Origin: Planctomycetaceae bacterium
GTDB taxonomy: Bacteria > Planctomycetota > Planctomycetia > Planctomycetales > Planctomycetaceae
Length of the DNA: 23,817 nt
Direction of reading: 5' to 3'
Assembly (NCBI GenBank): GCA_020426085.1
Contig: JAGQQP010000007.1
Span: forward strand, 1 to 23,817
Position 1 is the stretch's first letter; every line of letters starts with the position of its first letter. Below are positions 6,774-16,879 of this stretch, piece after piece. Both the position numbers and the translations under genes were made by a program. The notes under the pieces were generated by a model. It was not told the DNA's origin. It did not search any database and saw only the letters and a list, made by a program, of their open reading frames with translations.

Positions 6774-8375
6774 TTACTTATCTTCTTTTGCAGCTGTCTG
6801 ATGACGGAGTGCTTTGCCAGCCAGACTGCCTGTGGGAAATCCGGCATTGATGGCAGGGCTGCCATTTACAAACAGATAACGTATCCCATCGGAATACTGG
6901 TGAGGATGGTCAAAAGTTGCTTTATCAATCAGGGTTCTCGGATCAAATACGACGATATCAGCATAGTCACCGTTCCGCAGATAACCTCTCTCCTTGAGCC
7001 CCAGGATATCTGCCGGCAGGCCGGTCATACTACGGATGGCATGTTCCAGGGGAATCACTTTCTGCTGCAACGCATAGTAACCCAGCTTGCGGGGAAAGGT
7101 TCCATAATTACGGGGATGGGGACGATCCGATCCAGGCAGGTAAGCCCGGCCGTCCGAAGCGGTGGCCACCCAGTCGATTTTCATGATCTGTCGGACGTCG
7201 GCTTCATTCATACTGAAGTTGACGACGGAGGCCCCCCCGTTGCGTGTGATCTCCAGCACAATGTCCAGCACGCTCTTATTTTCTTTCTCAGCAATCTGTA
7301 ACAGATTTTTCCCCACCCAGTCCGGGCGTTCTGAATAGCGGGCGATACGAACCGCTTTTCCCTCTTCACGTTTTTCGATATTATTTTTGATGGCTTTGAG
7401 AATTTTTTCTGAGGTCTCTGGTGCTTCCAGGCGAGCCACAAGATCTTTGTTACTGCCAGCTCTGGCCCAGGCAGGGATCAACGTGGCTCCCAGAGAGGTA
7501 CTGGAAGCGATATACGGATATTGATCGGCGGTGACGTTCTGTCCCTGTTTTCGAGCTTGGTCAATCATAGCAGCAGCGCGAATTACCAGCCCCCAGGCAT
7601 CCTGACCACTGGATTTGAAGTGGGAAATATGAACCGGCAGATTCGCCTGCTGGCCGATTTTCAATGCCTCGTTGACGGCTGCCAGTAATTCGGTGCTTTC
7701 ATTGCGAATATGGCTGGCATAGATTCCCTGGTAGCGAGAAACGATTTTGGCCAGTTCAACCAGCTCATCTGTTTCTGCGTAGGAACTGGGGACATAAATC
7801 AGACCGGTGGACATTCCCCAGGCGCCGTCCTGCATTGCTTTCTCAGCCAGTGCTTTCATTTTCTGCATTTCTTCGGCAGTGGGTTCACGCTGCCCGGACC
7901 CCATGACTTCATCGCGCAGCGATCCCTGTGGAATCAGGTGTAGAACATTTGTTCCGCTTCCCGCAGCCTCAATGATACGGTAATATTCTTCTGTATCGAC
8001 CGGGCCACTACCACAATTTCCAGTCACAATTGTGGAACATCCCTGGGTAACATAATTCATGTTTGCCCGGGTTAAAGGCGAAATAATCTGCCGGTCACTG
8101 TGGTTATGCAGGTCGATGAATCCCGGAGCTATCGTCAGTCCGTGACAGGGAATTGTCTCTCTGGCAGTCCCTTTGATCTGGGGGCTGATTTGAACAATCC
8201 GGTCGTCTTTGATTGCAACATCGCCAGTAAATCCTGGTTTTCCTGTGCCGTCAATGATGGTCCCCCCTTTGAGCAGGATGTCAAACGAAGTCTCATCCTG
8301 GGCAAACAGTGTAGTTGACGGAAGGAAAGTGAAGAAAAACAGACAAAGGCAAATCTGCAGACGTAGATTGTCCAT
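6774..8375 (-). CDS. Secreted N-acyl-D-amino-acid deacylase-like amidohydrolase
   Basis: The 533-residue protein has an N-terminal signal peptide (hydrophobic residues 8-24, cleavage near FAQ/DE) and then the amidohydrolase domain of the D-aminoacylase family. Members hydrolyse N-acyl-D-amino acids to free D-amino acids. Seen are DILLKGGTIIDGTGKPG, the metal-binding HNHSD at 90-94, VTGNCGSGP with the family cysteine, IYASHIRNES, HISHFKSSG, DQYPYIASSTSL, and TASDGRAYLPG with the late catalytic Asp. The C-terminal GYLRNGDYADIVVFDP is the typical beta-sandwich return. Length fits the family. AGGAG lies about 10 nt before ATG 8373-8375. Secretion suggests processing of D-amino-acid derivatives or peptides outside the cytoplasm; the exact substrate is unknown. 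It leads an operon with the MfnB-like gene. Confidence 0.9.
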   Translation of the reverse strand: MDNLRLQICLCLFFFTFLPSTTLFAQDETSFDILLKGGTIIDGTGKPGFTGDVAIKDDRIVQISPQIKGTARETIPCHGLTIAPGFIDLHNHSDRQIISPLTRANMNYVTQGCSTIVTGNCGSGPVDTEEYYRIIEAAGSGTNVLHLIPQGSLRDEVMGSGQREPTAEEMQKMKALAEKAMQDGAWGMSTGLIYVPSSYAETDELVELAKIVSRYQGIYASHIRNESTELLAAVNEALKIGQQANLPVHISHFKSSGQDAWGLVIRAAAMIDQARKQGQNVTADQYPYIASSTSLGATLIPAWARAGSNKDLVARLEAPETSEKILKAIKNNIEKREEGKAVRIARYSERPDWVGKNLLQIAEKENKSVLDIVLEITRNGGASVVNFSMNEADVRQIMKIDWVATASDGRAYLPGSDRPHPRNYGTFPRKLGYYALQQKVIPLEHAIRSMTGLPADILGLKERGYLRNGDYADIVVFDPRTLIDKATFDHPHQYSDGIRYLFVNGSPAINAGFPTGSLAGKALRHQTAAKEDK

Positions 8376-8410
8376 AAAGATATAACTCCTTTGCGGATAA
8401 CGAATTTATG

Positions 8411-8431
8411 GTGAGAACTCTCACATTGTGA
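8411..8431. promoter_or_regulatory. Two overlapping palindromes upstream of the amidohydrolase gene
   Basis: GTGAGAACTCTCAC (8411-8424) is a perfect inverted repeat with a 2-nt centre. It overlaps TCACATTGTGA (8421-8431), also perfect with a 1-nt centre. They lie 36-56 bp before the amidohydrolase start on its template and within the divergent promoter region with typA. This fits an operator, but no regulator is known from the window. Confidence 0.35.
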
Positions 8432-8523
8432 AGATTGAGTGTCGTATTTGGTAAAAGTATCGCTAAATCCGATCAGAACTACCAGTAAGAATGTCCAAAT
8501 CTGGGCTTTGCGTTAGTAATCTA

Positions 8524-8552
8524 TTGTTGATATATTTTGCGGCTTCTATAGT
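8524..8552 (+). promoter_or_regulatory. Candidate sigma-70 promoter for typA
   Basis: TTGTTG (8524-8529), a 17-nt spacer and TATAGT (8547-8552) form a good housekeeping-type promoter about 110 bp before the typA start. It is the best match in the 289-bp divergent region 8376-8664, which otherwise contains no gene. Confidence 0.45.
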
Positions 8553-8664
8553 TGCCTGATGCGCTGAGAGGCAGTTTTTTGGTGAAACCCTCTGTTCCCT
8601 GTAAGGAACGTTTGAATATTAAGACGGTTTCCCGAGAGATTCATTGTGGGAAGAATGAAGAGTC

Positions 8665-10488
8665 ATGAAACGAGAAGATGTGCGGAACATTGCGATTATC
8701 GCGCACGTGGACCATGGGAAAACGACGCTGGTCGATGCCTTACTGCATCAAAGTGGCCACTTTCGTGATTCTCAGTTAAAAGGCGACTGTATTCTTGATT
8801 CCAACGACCTGGAACGGGAACGAGGTATCACGATTCTGGCCAAAAACATTGCCTTGATGTACAAGGGGGTCAAAATCAATATCATCGACACCCCAGGTCA
8901 CGCCGACTTCGGTGGTGAAGTCGAACGCGTGCTCCGCATGGCAGACGGCGTGTTGATTCTGGTCGATGCATTTGAAGGGCCTCGTCCACAGACTCGCTTC
9001 GTTCTGAAAAAAGCACTCGAATGTGGTCTGAAACCACTGGTCGTCATCAACAAAATTGACCGTCCCGACTGTCGCCCCGATCACGTATTAAGTGAGATGT
9101 TCGATCTGTTTGTGGAACTCGATGCTGACGATGAAACACTCGACTTCCCTTATATCTACGCCAGTGCCCGCGAAGGTTTTGCGACTCATGACCTGGACAA
9201 CTTCGGCGACAGCATTCATCCTTTGCTGGATATGGTTCTGGAAAATGTACCTGCTCCCGATGTGAATCAGGATGCACCACTGACCATGATGGTAACCACT
9301 CTGGAATGGTCCGAATATGTAGGGCGTGTTGCCACCGGCCGTATCAACAGTGGAAAAGTTCGTACGGGCGAACGCGTGACCCTCATCAAACGCAATGGCG
9401 ATCACATCAAATGTACCGTCGATTCTGTAGAGCTCTATAATAATCTGGGACGGGCTCCCGTCGATGAAGCATCTGCCGGCGATATTGTCGCTCTGGTAGG
9501 TCTGGATAACCCGGAAATCGGGGATACCGTCGCCTGTTCGGAGAAGCCTCAGGCTCTGGTCCGCATTGATGTCGATGAACCAACTCTGTCCATGCTGTTT
9601 ACCATTAACAGTTCGCCTCTGGCCGGACAGGATGGAAAATATGTCACCAGCCGAAACCTGCGTGATCGACTGATGCGGGAACTGGAATCCAATGTGGCTC
9701 TGCGTGTTACCGAGCGGGAAGATAAAGATTCCTTCTCTGTTTCCGGTCGCGGAATCCTGCATCTCTCTGTGTTAATCGAACAGATGCGACGTGAAGGTTA
9801 TGAACTGTCTGTCGGAAAGCCGGAGGTCATTCGCAAGAAGATCGACGGTAAATGGCATGAACCGTTTGAATCTCTGGAAGTCGACGCTCCTTCAGAGGTC
9901 GTTGGTTCCGTGATGGAACTGGTCTGTGCCCGTCGTGGCCAGATGATCGATATGACTTCCAGTGAAACGGGCATGTCTCATCTTAAGTTTTCCATCCCTG
10001 CGCGTGGTCTGATTGGTCTGCGGACCCGTCTGCTGAATGCCACCCGTGGTGAAGCGATCATCAATCACCGCTTTGAAGCCTATAAAGCGTCAGAAGGGGA
10101 AGTTCCACGTCGAGCGAACGGCGTTTTGATTTCGCAGGACAAAGGTCAGGCCGTCGGTTACGCTTTGTGGAAACTTCGCGATCGAGCTGAGTTCTTTGTG
10201 GGACCTGGTGCTGACGTTTATGAAGGGATGATCGTCGGCGAAAACGTTCGCAATAACGATCTCGTCGTGAATCCCATTCGTGGCAAGAAACTGACCAACG
10301 TACGTGCTTCCGGTTCTGATGAGAACATGGTGCTCAAGCCACCCCGTGACATGAGCCTGGAAGCAGCTCTGGAGTATATTGAGTACGATGAGTACGTGGA
10401 AATTACTCCTAAAATCATCCGCCTGCGAAAGATTCATTTGACCGAGAATGAACGTAAGCGGAACCAGCGGACTGCGTCTGCTGAATAA
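8665..10488 (+). CDS. typA: Ribosome-associated GTPase TypA/BipA
   Basis: The 607-residue translational GTPase has all the G motifs: AHVDHGKT at 13-20 (G1), RERGITI (G2), [21 protein letters not shown] (G3) and [10 protein letters not shown] (G4). The EF-G-like beta-barrel and the domain III/V blocks follow, with [22 protein letters not shown] and the TypA-typical C-terminal part [23 protein letters not shown] and [18 protein letters not shown]. The length and ending match typical BipA. It binds the 70S ribosome and influences ribosome assembly and stress adaptation. The start ATG is preceded by GAAGAATGAAGAG, a weak purine-rich ribosome site. It stands alone on the plus strand, divergent from the amidohydrolase and convergent with the giant membrane protein gene. 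Confidence 0.97.
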   Translation: MKREDVRNIAIIAHVDHGKTTLVDALLHQSGHFRDSQLKGDCILDSNDLERERGITILAKNIALMYKGVKINIIDTPGHADFGGEVERVLRMADGVLILVDAFEGPRPQTRFVLKKALECGLKPLVVINKIDRPDCRPDHVLSEMFDLFVELDADDETLDFPYIYASAREGFATHDLDNFGDSIHPLLDMVLENVPAPDVNQDAPLTMMVTTLEWSEYVGRVATGRINSGKVRTGERVTLIKRNGDHIKCTVDSVELYNNLGRAPVDEASAGDIVALVGLDNPEIGDTVACSEKPQALVRIDVDEPTLSMLFTINSSPLAGQDGKYVTSRNLRDRLMRELESNVALRVTEREDKDSFSVSGRGILHLSVLIEQMRREGYELSVGKPEVIRKKIDGKWHEPFESLEVDAPSEVVGSVMELVCARRGQMIDMTSSETGMSHLKFSIPARGLIGLRTRLLNATRGEAIINHRFEAYKASEGEVPRRANGVLISQDKGQAVGYALWKLRDRAEFFVGPGADVYEGMIVGENVRNNDLVVNPIRGKKLTNVRASGSDENMVLKPPRDMSLEAALEYIEYDEYVEITPKIIRLRKIHLTENERKRNQRTASAE

Positions 10489-10503
10489 GTTCGAATGGTA
10501 CGC

Positions 10504-10534
10504 GCTGCTGTGAATCGTCCTGATTCACAGCAGC
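10504..10534. terminator. 13-bp perfect stem-loop between convergent typA and giant membrane protein genes
   Basis: GCTGCTGTGAATC (10504-10516) pairs perfectly with GATTCACAGCAGC (10522-10534) around a 5-nt GTCCT loop. It fills almost the whole 49-bp gap between two convergent stop codons, so it probably serves both genes. Neither strand has a T-run after it, so it is not a classical intrinsic terminator; it could act with Rho or protect 3' ends. Confidence 0.6.
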
Positions 10535-10537
10535 CGA

Positions 10538-13500
10538 TCAGCGGTCCCAGGTTTTAAGCTGACCTACCAGTTCCAGCATTTCATTTCTGCGTTTCTCGAA
10601 CAATCCGAACAGGGTCAAAATGCAGATTCCCAGTCCGATGCCGAATGCCCACCAGGGCCAGATGTGTCCCAGCGACTGTGAGGCATGCCAGATCATACTC
10701 ACAATCGAGAGCACCAGGAAGGACGATCCCGCATAGAGGAAGGCACGTACCCGGAACATCATTCCCGCAAATACGCCAAGTACCGACAGGCTACAGAGGA
10801 CCACGGGGGGCCACAAACTGTTGGCAATACCCGCGATGAACATGTCTCCGGTTGAGCTGATGTAGATCGACATCGTGGCAAAATAGCGGATCGCTGTCAG
10901 TTGTGTCGAACTGAGTTTCTCTCGATTCAAATGTGTGGCGATCAGAACTGAGAGGGCAGGGGGAATCAACCAGAGTTGAGGATGTTGGGTAAAGACCTGC
11001 CCCTGTTCCATCCAGAAAGCCCACAAGGCACCATTGCCGGCAAGTGCCGCCAGTGTCGTGTAGACGAATGACTTTCGCCATAAGCTCATCGTGACATACA
11101 CAATTCCGATCAACAACAGGATCATTGAATACTCGCCCGCAATCGGTGACGGTTCATAAGATGCTGCATGAATCCAAAAACTGAGTGCCGGCAGTAAAGG
11201 CAGGAAGGTACCTGTTCTCTGCAGTGGTTCTGATAGCACATTCAAGCCGATACGATTGAAAAACTCCCCAACTCCTGCGCCTGTGAAGGCGATGGCAATC
11301 ACGATATAAGGCCAGAAAGGAAGCAGGTATCCGCGGAACAGTTCGGGCATCGTCAGGTAGATGTGCAGGAACAGCAGTGCCAGTACGATCTCAGCGGCAT
11401 AGACATACCACATCCGTCGTTTCAGAGAGAATTGGAACGGATCGTATTTGGGAATGGCCGCCATCAGAATCAGAGCGGCAGATAATGCAACCAGCGTCAG
11501 TGAAACAACTCCAATCTGTGTTGCTGAGAGATCCAGTGGAATTCCTGCAATTCGAAATCCCGTTTCTGTAATCAGAATGGAAAACAGAGAGAGTCCCGCA
11601 GTGACCAGAAATATACGTAAATTGATTCTCACTGCTTCCACCCAGTCGGTCGAGAGTGATTTCCATTTGACCTGGATCGCAGTCAGGATCAGGCTCAGAA
11701 CGGAAACAACCTCCAGCAGACGAATCAGATGAATGAGCCAGTCAAAGTTTGTATCAAAGGGAATGAGAGCCCAGCCACCATACACAGTGCCGATGCCCAC
11801 TGCCAACAGAGCCCGCTTCTTAAATTTCAGAGAGTATTCACTGAGATCACTGAAAGCGTAAAAAGCAAAGCCTGTAATCAGACTCCCCGCAACAGACCAC
11901 CAGCGCAGAGCAGGGTCTGAAAATCTCAGCACACTGTGGAGTAGAGCCAGGATCGAATAGGTGGCGAGCACTGTGACTGCTGAAGGTAACCAGTGCCAGG
12001 ATTGAATTGTCTGGATAGGAATACCCAGCCGATTGGTCAAATTGAGAGACACACTTCTTAATCTCCATAAGAGGCCAATGAAACAGGCATAGCAGGAGAC
12101 CGCCAGGCCTGAATGTTGTGCCAGCAGACGAAGTTCTGTTTCGTTACTCAGGAACGTACCGATATAACAGATACCGATTACAAACAGTGCCTGCAGGCTG
12201 TAGCGGCTTTTGGTATCCCACAGCAAACCAGTCAGGAGGATTGTCACAGACAGTAATGCCGTCCAGCCAGCCAGATCACGAATGACGGGAATCTCTGTTT
12301 GTAACAGTAATGTTCGAGCGACAGTGATCAGGAGTGTATAGAACAGGATCACGCCGGTCAGAATTTGTGAAAGGATTTGCTGGAGAGCAGGTGATTCAAC
12401 GGTCGTGACGTCCGATTCAGTGCGTTTTTTCTGATAGAGATCAATCGACAGCCAGCAACCGGAAATGACGGCAGCCGTTGTGATCATCCATTTGACCAGA
12501 TCGAATACCTGTTGTGCAGAGACAGATTCTGTTTGAATATTCCAGGTGGCTGTCACGAAAAACAGAGTTCCCAGTAACGCAGATGTCAGTGATGCGTATT
12601 TGAGAATTTCTTTACGAAGACTGAATCCCATTAGAAAATAGACCAGTGTTCCAAAGCCGGCAATGATGGTCGCGGGTAGCGGTCTCAGTGCATCGGACCA
12701 GGCACCTCGAAACGCAAACAGAAACAGTGAGACGACCAGTATCTGGCTCCAGTAGAAGTGACGGTTCGTGGTTACTGTTAAATCAGCCGATTGACTGATG
12801 AGACGGTATTTCAACAGGAAGCATAGAGTGTGGATACTTCCTATGAATATCAATCCTGTTTCCATCAGGAAATTGATATTCCAGGTTGACATGTCTGAGT
12901 GCTGGCGGAATAGGATCGACGCAAATCCAATCAAAGCAAAGCTGAGAAACGTCATTCCATTGAGAAACAGACTGCTGGTGTAACGTCGTGAAAACCACCA
13001 GAGAAAACCGGTTGCCAGACCAAACGACGTCATCACGACTAGCGGAATCTGGGGAAAGAACTTCTCCCATGCCTGTTGTGGGGATGCCAGGTTCATCAGA
13101 AACGGCAGGAGATAAGGGCCGACTGTCAGGCAGAGCAGGCTGAGGGCGTGCACGCATATCAATGGCCAGTCAACGGGAGTCAATGTATGCTGTGTTTTGA
13201 ATTCTGAATTGATTTTCGGTTCCAGCTTCAGCCAGCAGAGACCATACAATGAGGATGCGAGTCCGATTGAGAGAAAAGTTCGTATCCAGGCAGCTGATCC
13301 GAAAGAGGAAATCGATTCAGTAAAGCTCATGATGATTCCCGTGATGACAGCTAATGCCAGAAAATGGGAACCGATCAGCATCCAGCCACTTGATCGAAAA
13401 TGAATCGCATAGAAGACAGAAACAGTAACCAGGATGAATATCGGTAAGCAGAATCCCAGCAGGGACGCAATTCTCTCCGAGAAAACGGCAGGTTGCGGAT

Positions 13501-16500
13501 GATCCGAAAATGCAATCCAGAAACCAAAAATCTGAAAGAGAGTGAGTACCAGGAGTGGAAGGCTGCCCCCCAGGAGGCTCAGGTTACTCCATGTATTCTT
13601 GTCAGAGAGAAGACGTGGCAAATAACGTAGCCGGATGTTTTTCGCACGTAGATAATCCAGAAGGGATTCTGATTTCATAATCAGTGTCATCGAGATCAGT
13701 GCGTACACGGTCAATCCCCAGCGTAGAGCATCCGCTGTACGATTGTGTTCAATAAAGTATCCAGCAATCAGGAAAGGGATCAGGTAAGTAATCGTCAGGA
13801 TTCCCAATGCGGTTCCCGAATGAAAGCGACTGTTGAGATACGGCAGACACGCCACTACCAGCAGTCCCAGGCATAACCAGCTCCAGATACTGAAAGCTTC
13901 AGCTGCATGATCAGTGTGAAAAAGGGAGTGGGACCCTTCCAGGTTGAAGTTTTTTACGGAAAAGGCAAGTGCCAGAAACAGTATGCCGAAAAACAGACCA
14001 GGCAGAGTTCGTGTCAGGCTCGATTTGGATTGACTCAGCACGCCCCCGATCAATCCCAGAATGTAGATAACAAATCCAGCGAGGACGGGAACGGCATACC
14101 GATGTGTCGTAACAAAGGGATAAGAATTGTTCAACTGATTTAGAATGGCGGGGAGCAGTGCGGCGCAGATTACAATACCTGTTGCGAGAATTGAGCTTAC
14201 CAGTAATACGGGTTGCAGGTTAAATCGCGCACTGCGCGAAAGAGATCCCAGAATATTTTTTGAAAGTTTCTTCGAATGGATCACTGATCCCACCAGAATC
14301 CAGATCACCACTGCCAGGATGTGAAGTAACCAGTAGCGGGGATGAAGGCGTGCCGGGGCTTCCCACAGTTTAAAGTATTCACCGATGGCTGTCGCGACAT
14401 ACAGACTGCCAGCCGTTCCTGCAAACTGTGAACAGAGAAACCAGAATTCGGATTTCAGAATCAATGCAACAGTGATCCAGATCAGCATCAGCCAGTATGC
14501 ATAAAATGCGTGCATCCCGGCCGGCATATGCTGCAGTAATACATAGGGGATCATGAGCAGCGACGTACACAATGAACCGATTATAATCGGCATGGTGAAG
14601 GGGTTTGATTTCACTGGAATCAAAGACCAGGCAGGGTAAGCAGGGTTTCTTCGCCGCGCCCAAAAATTGAGAGCAATTAGAAACAGCAGTCCTGTCGTTG
14701 CATGGATGAAGCAGCCCCAGACGAAAGGAGCATCCGGTAACAGTCTGAAATGAGAAAGTCCGTCTCGAATGGTTGTATTCAGGCAGAGTGCATGTTGCAG
14801 TGTCAGCAAACTGAGGAATGAGGCAATGCCGGAGAGCGACCTTCTTCGTACATGCCAGTTACCCAGCAGGCAGAATATGGTATTCAGGAGCAATGAGAGC
14901 GTTGTCCAGTTTAAATCAGTTTTAGTCACAAATCCTGCGTAGGCTGCGATCAAAGTCGAGAGGATGGAAAAACACCCTGCCGTGTAAAGAAAGTAGCGAG
15001 CATCTTCCTGTTTACCAGCTTGTTTCAGGTAGAATGCTCCTCCGGTTGTCAGAATCGTAAAGGTGGCTAACACGATTGCGCTACGTCCGAGCAGCAGTGC
15101 ATCAATGAGTGCCGTCTGCGTGGTTCCTTCCCAGGTGATCGTACCAGTGAGCAGGTGAAAGCCCAGCAGTCCTGCGATCGCTGCGGAAATCAAAGCAGGT
15201 ATGTGGCAGAGAGGAAACCGTCCCCGAAATGCCAGGATCGACAGGCTGAAACAATTGACGATTCCCAGTACAGTCAGGATATCAACGCGTGGCCACGAGA
15301 TTGCAAAATTGATCAGGATCATCAAAGCAGAAAAGATGGCGATAGATGAGCCTGTCAAAGCCCAGTGCGGAGCATCGTCTCCATTTTTTCTGTGATGCAA
15401 TACGAGTCCCAGGCAGAGCAGCAGGATTTCCATCAGGCTGAACAGGGGCGTCAGACAGGAAAAGGTTTCGAGACGGTTTGCCGCATTCCAGACCAGCAGC
15501 CAGCAGGGGGCAAGCACAGAAAAAACGGACAGGCCTCCCAGTGTTACCAGTTCTCGGGCCAGGTGATCGGTAATCGCATTCCACTTCAAAGTCTGCTTGA
15601 GGATCAGAGCCATTCCGACGATAAAACATCCCGCAGGCAGGAGTGCCAGCAGATTTGCCTGCAGGAATGAAGGATGATCTGAAGCGACGCGCGAAATAAT
15701 CAGCTGTCCTGCCGATGTCCCCAGTATGATCGCCAGTAAGGGGAGCCGGCCAAAACTGACAAGGATGCGACTGGCGGAGCTGACCATCCAGCCAAAGGCA
15801 GCAAAGCCGATACTGATTGCCAATATAAAAAGTGGATCGGTTGCCGGCCGATGATCCGAGAGTCGAATCCCAGCCAGAAAGTTAAGCGGAACGAGCAGCA
15901 CGGTAATCAATAACAGGCCGCGACTTGTTGATTCCAGTTTCCAGCGTTTGAATGTATACAGGCCCGCTCCATGGATGGCAGCCGTTGCCAGCAGGAAGAG
16001 CAGAGCTGGAAGATAGGGGATCTGGTTTTTGAGTGTCGACCAGAGGCTGACGACCAGGCCGATGGCACTGCCTACGATCAGCAGGCCGCTGACCAGTTCT
16101 CCCCAGCGAATATTTTTGTCTTCCATGAACGCATTCAACAGAGAACCAATGGCCTTTTTTTCTATAGGCGGTTCTGAAATGATTCTATGTTGTGGTAGTT
16201 TTTTCGCAGGGGGCTTAAAACTTTCTGGTCGAGCCTGGATCGTTGATTCATCGAGGAAATCACTCTCATCCAGAAAATCAGAAATTTCTTCAGCTGGCTG
16301 ATCTGGTTGAACAGGAACGGAAGAAGAGGGCTTTGGCCTGGTTTCAGGCACAGGGGCAGTCTGTTTTGGTGCTGGAACTGGCTCAGGACGCGTTGGTGAA
16401 ATGAATTCTTCAGTCGTGTAGCGGAGCAGCTTCTGAAAATCCTGTTCCGGAATCTTTCCCTCATAATAGAGACGTCGCAGATAGCGTTGTGCAATCTGTC

Positions 16501-16696
16501 GATCCTGGTTGAATGTGTTTTCAGGATGGGTTTCTAAAGAGGAAGCGATTCGTTCTTCATCGCTCATGGAATTCAGCAGAGAGGATGATTTAAAGAGTGC
16601 AGCGACAAAAATCCAGATACCATGTCCCACCACGGTGATGATCAGCAGGAGGATCATCAAACCAAGAAAAATACTGAGGATTGCGATACCAGACAT
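10538..16696 (-). CDS. Giant polytopic membrane protein (2052 aa), function unknown
   Basis: The product starts with a membrane segment (about 4-35). A soluble part follows with a SHOCT-like helical pair (about 65-92; QIAQRYLRRLYYEGKIPEQDFQKLL), a Pro-rich stretch (about 101-134) and a doubled acidic motif DFLDES (140-151). From about residue 195 (IRWGELVSGLLIVGSAI) to near the end it is an almost unbroken series of several dozen hydrophobic helices with short polar loops. The C-terminus (FRVRAFLYAGSSFL, then GICILTLFGLFEKRR) resembles the ends of other very large membrane proteins of Planctomycetes and Actinobacteria with DUF2157/SCO7613-like annotation; this likeness is from memory. No ATPase, transferase or transporter motif is recognisable. 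The frame is intact over 6.1 kb. Start ATG 16694-16696. It is 183 bp downstream of the SGNH-like gene on the same strand. Confidence 0.85.
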   Translation of the reverse strand: MSGIAILSIFLGLMILLLIITVVGHGIWIFVAALFKSSSLLNSMSDEERIASSLETHPENTFNQDRQIAQRYLRRLYYEGKIPEQDFQKLLRYTTEEFISPTRPEPVPAPKQTAPVPETRPKPSSSVPVQPDQPAEEISDFLDESDFLDESTIQARPESFKPPAKKLPQHRIISEPPIEKKAIGSLLNAFMEDKNIRWGELVSGLLIVGSAIGLVVSLWSTLKNQIPYLPALLFLLATAAIHGAGLYTFKRWKLESTSRGLLLITVLLVPLNFLAGIRLSDHRPATDPLFILAISIGFAAFGWMVSSASRILVSFGRLPLLAIILGTSAGQLIISRVASDHPSFLQANLLALLPAGCFIVGMALILKQTLKWNAITDHLARELVTLGGLSVFSVLAPCWLLVWNAANRLETFSCLTPLFSLMEILLLCLGLVLHHRKNGDDAPHWALTGSSIAIFSALMILINFAISWPRVDILTVLGIVNCFSLSILAFRGRFPLCHIPALISAAIAGLLGFHLLTGTITWEGTTQTALIDALLLGRSAIVLATFTILTTGGAFYLKQAGKQEDARYFLYTAGCFSILSTLIAAYAGFVTKTDLNWTTLSLLLNTIFCLLGNWHVRRRSLSGIASFLSLLTLQHALCLNTTIRDGLSHFRLLPDAPFVWGCFIHATTGLLFLIALNFWARRRNPAYPAWSLIPVKSNPFTMPIIIGSLCTSLLMIPYVLLQHMPAGMHAFYAYWLMLIWITVALILKSEFWFLCSQFAGTAGSLYVATAIGEYFKLWEAPARLHPRYWLLHILAVVIWILVGSVIHSKKLSKNILGSLSRSARFNLQPVLLVSSILATGIVICAALLPAILNQLNNSYPFVTTHRYAVPVLAGFVIYILGLIGGVLSQSKSSLTRTLPGLFFGILFLALAFSVKNFNLEGSHSLFHTDHAAEAFSIWSWLCLGLLVVACLPYLNSRFHSGTALGILTITYLIPFLIAGYFIEHNRTADALRWGLTVYALISMTLIMKSESLLDYLRAKNIRLRYLPRLLSDKNTWSNLSLLGGSLPLLVLTLFQIFGFWIAFSDHPQPAVFSERIASLLGFCLPIFILVTVSVFYAIHFRSSGWMLIGSHFLALAVITGIIMSFTESISSFGSAAWIRTFLSIGLASSLYGLCWLKLEPKINSEFKTQHTLTPVDWPLICVHALSLLCLTVGPYLLPFLMNLASPQQAWEKFFPQIPLVVMTSFGLATGFLWWFSRRYTSSLFLNGMTFLSFALIGFASILFRQHSDMSTWNINFLMETGLIFIGSIHTLCFLLKYRLISQSADLTVTTNRHFYWSQILVVSLFLFAFRGAWSDALRPLPATIIAGFGTLVYFLMGFSLRKEILKYASLTSALLGTLFFVTATWNIQTESVSAQQVFDLVKWMITTAAVISGCWLSIDLYQKKRTESDVTTVESPALQQILSQILTGVILFYTLLITVARTLLLQTEIPVIRDLAGWTALLSVTILLTGLLWDTKSRYSLQALFVIGICYIGTFLSNETELRLLAQHSGLAVSCYACFIGLLWRLRSVSLNLTNRLGIPIQTIQSWHWLPSAVTVLATYSILALLHSVLRFSDPALRWWSVAGSLITGFAFYAFSDLSEYSLKFKKRALLAVGIGTVYGGWALIPFDTNFDWLIHLIRLLEVVSVLSLILTAIQVKWKSLSTDWVEAVRINLRIFLVTAGLSLFSILITETGFRIAGIPLDLSATQIGVVSLTLVALSAALILMAAIPKYDPFQFSLKRRMWYVYAAEIVLALLFLHIYLTMPELFRGYLLPFWPYIVIAIAFTGAGVGEFFNRIGLNVLSEPLQRTGTFLPLLPALSFWIHAASYEPSPIAGEYSMILLLIGIVYVTMSLWRKSFVYTTLAALAGNGALWAFWMEQGQVFTQHPQLWLIPPALSVLIATHLNREKLSSTQLTAIRYFATMSIYISSTGDMFIAGIANSLWPPVVLCSLSVLGVFAGMMFRVRAFLYAGSSFLVLSIVSMIWHASQSLGHIWPWWAFGIGLGICILTLFGLFEKRRNEMLELVGQLKTWDR

Positions 16697-16879
16697 GCCA
16701 CTGCTTTCTAAAGATGATAAACATCATGAATCATCGGATTTACACATATTTAAACAGGCGTCAGGATCTCTAATATATCACTTTCGATCTTTGTAATTGT
16801 CTGAAAATATATGAAAAATGTAGCATAAGATACTGAATTGAAATGACTTATGGGTTTACAGAAATTCTGGGGATTCAAT

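Noticed and set aside
9088..9762. 224-codon minus-strand ORF
   Set aside because: Antisense shadow of typA, which is unmistakable in the other strand.
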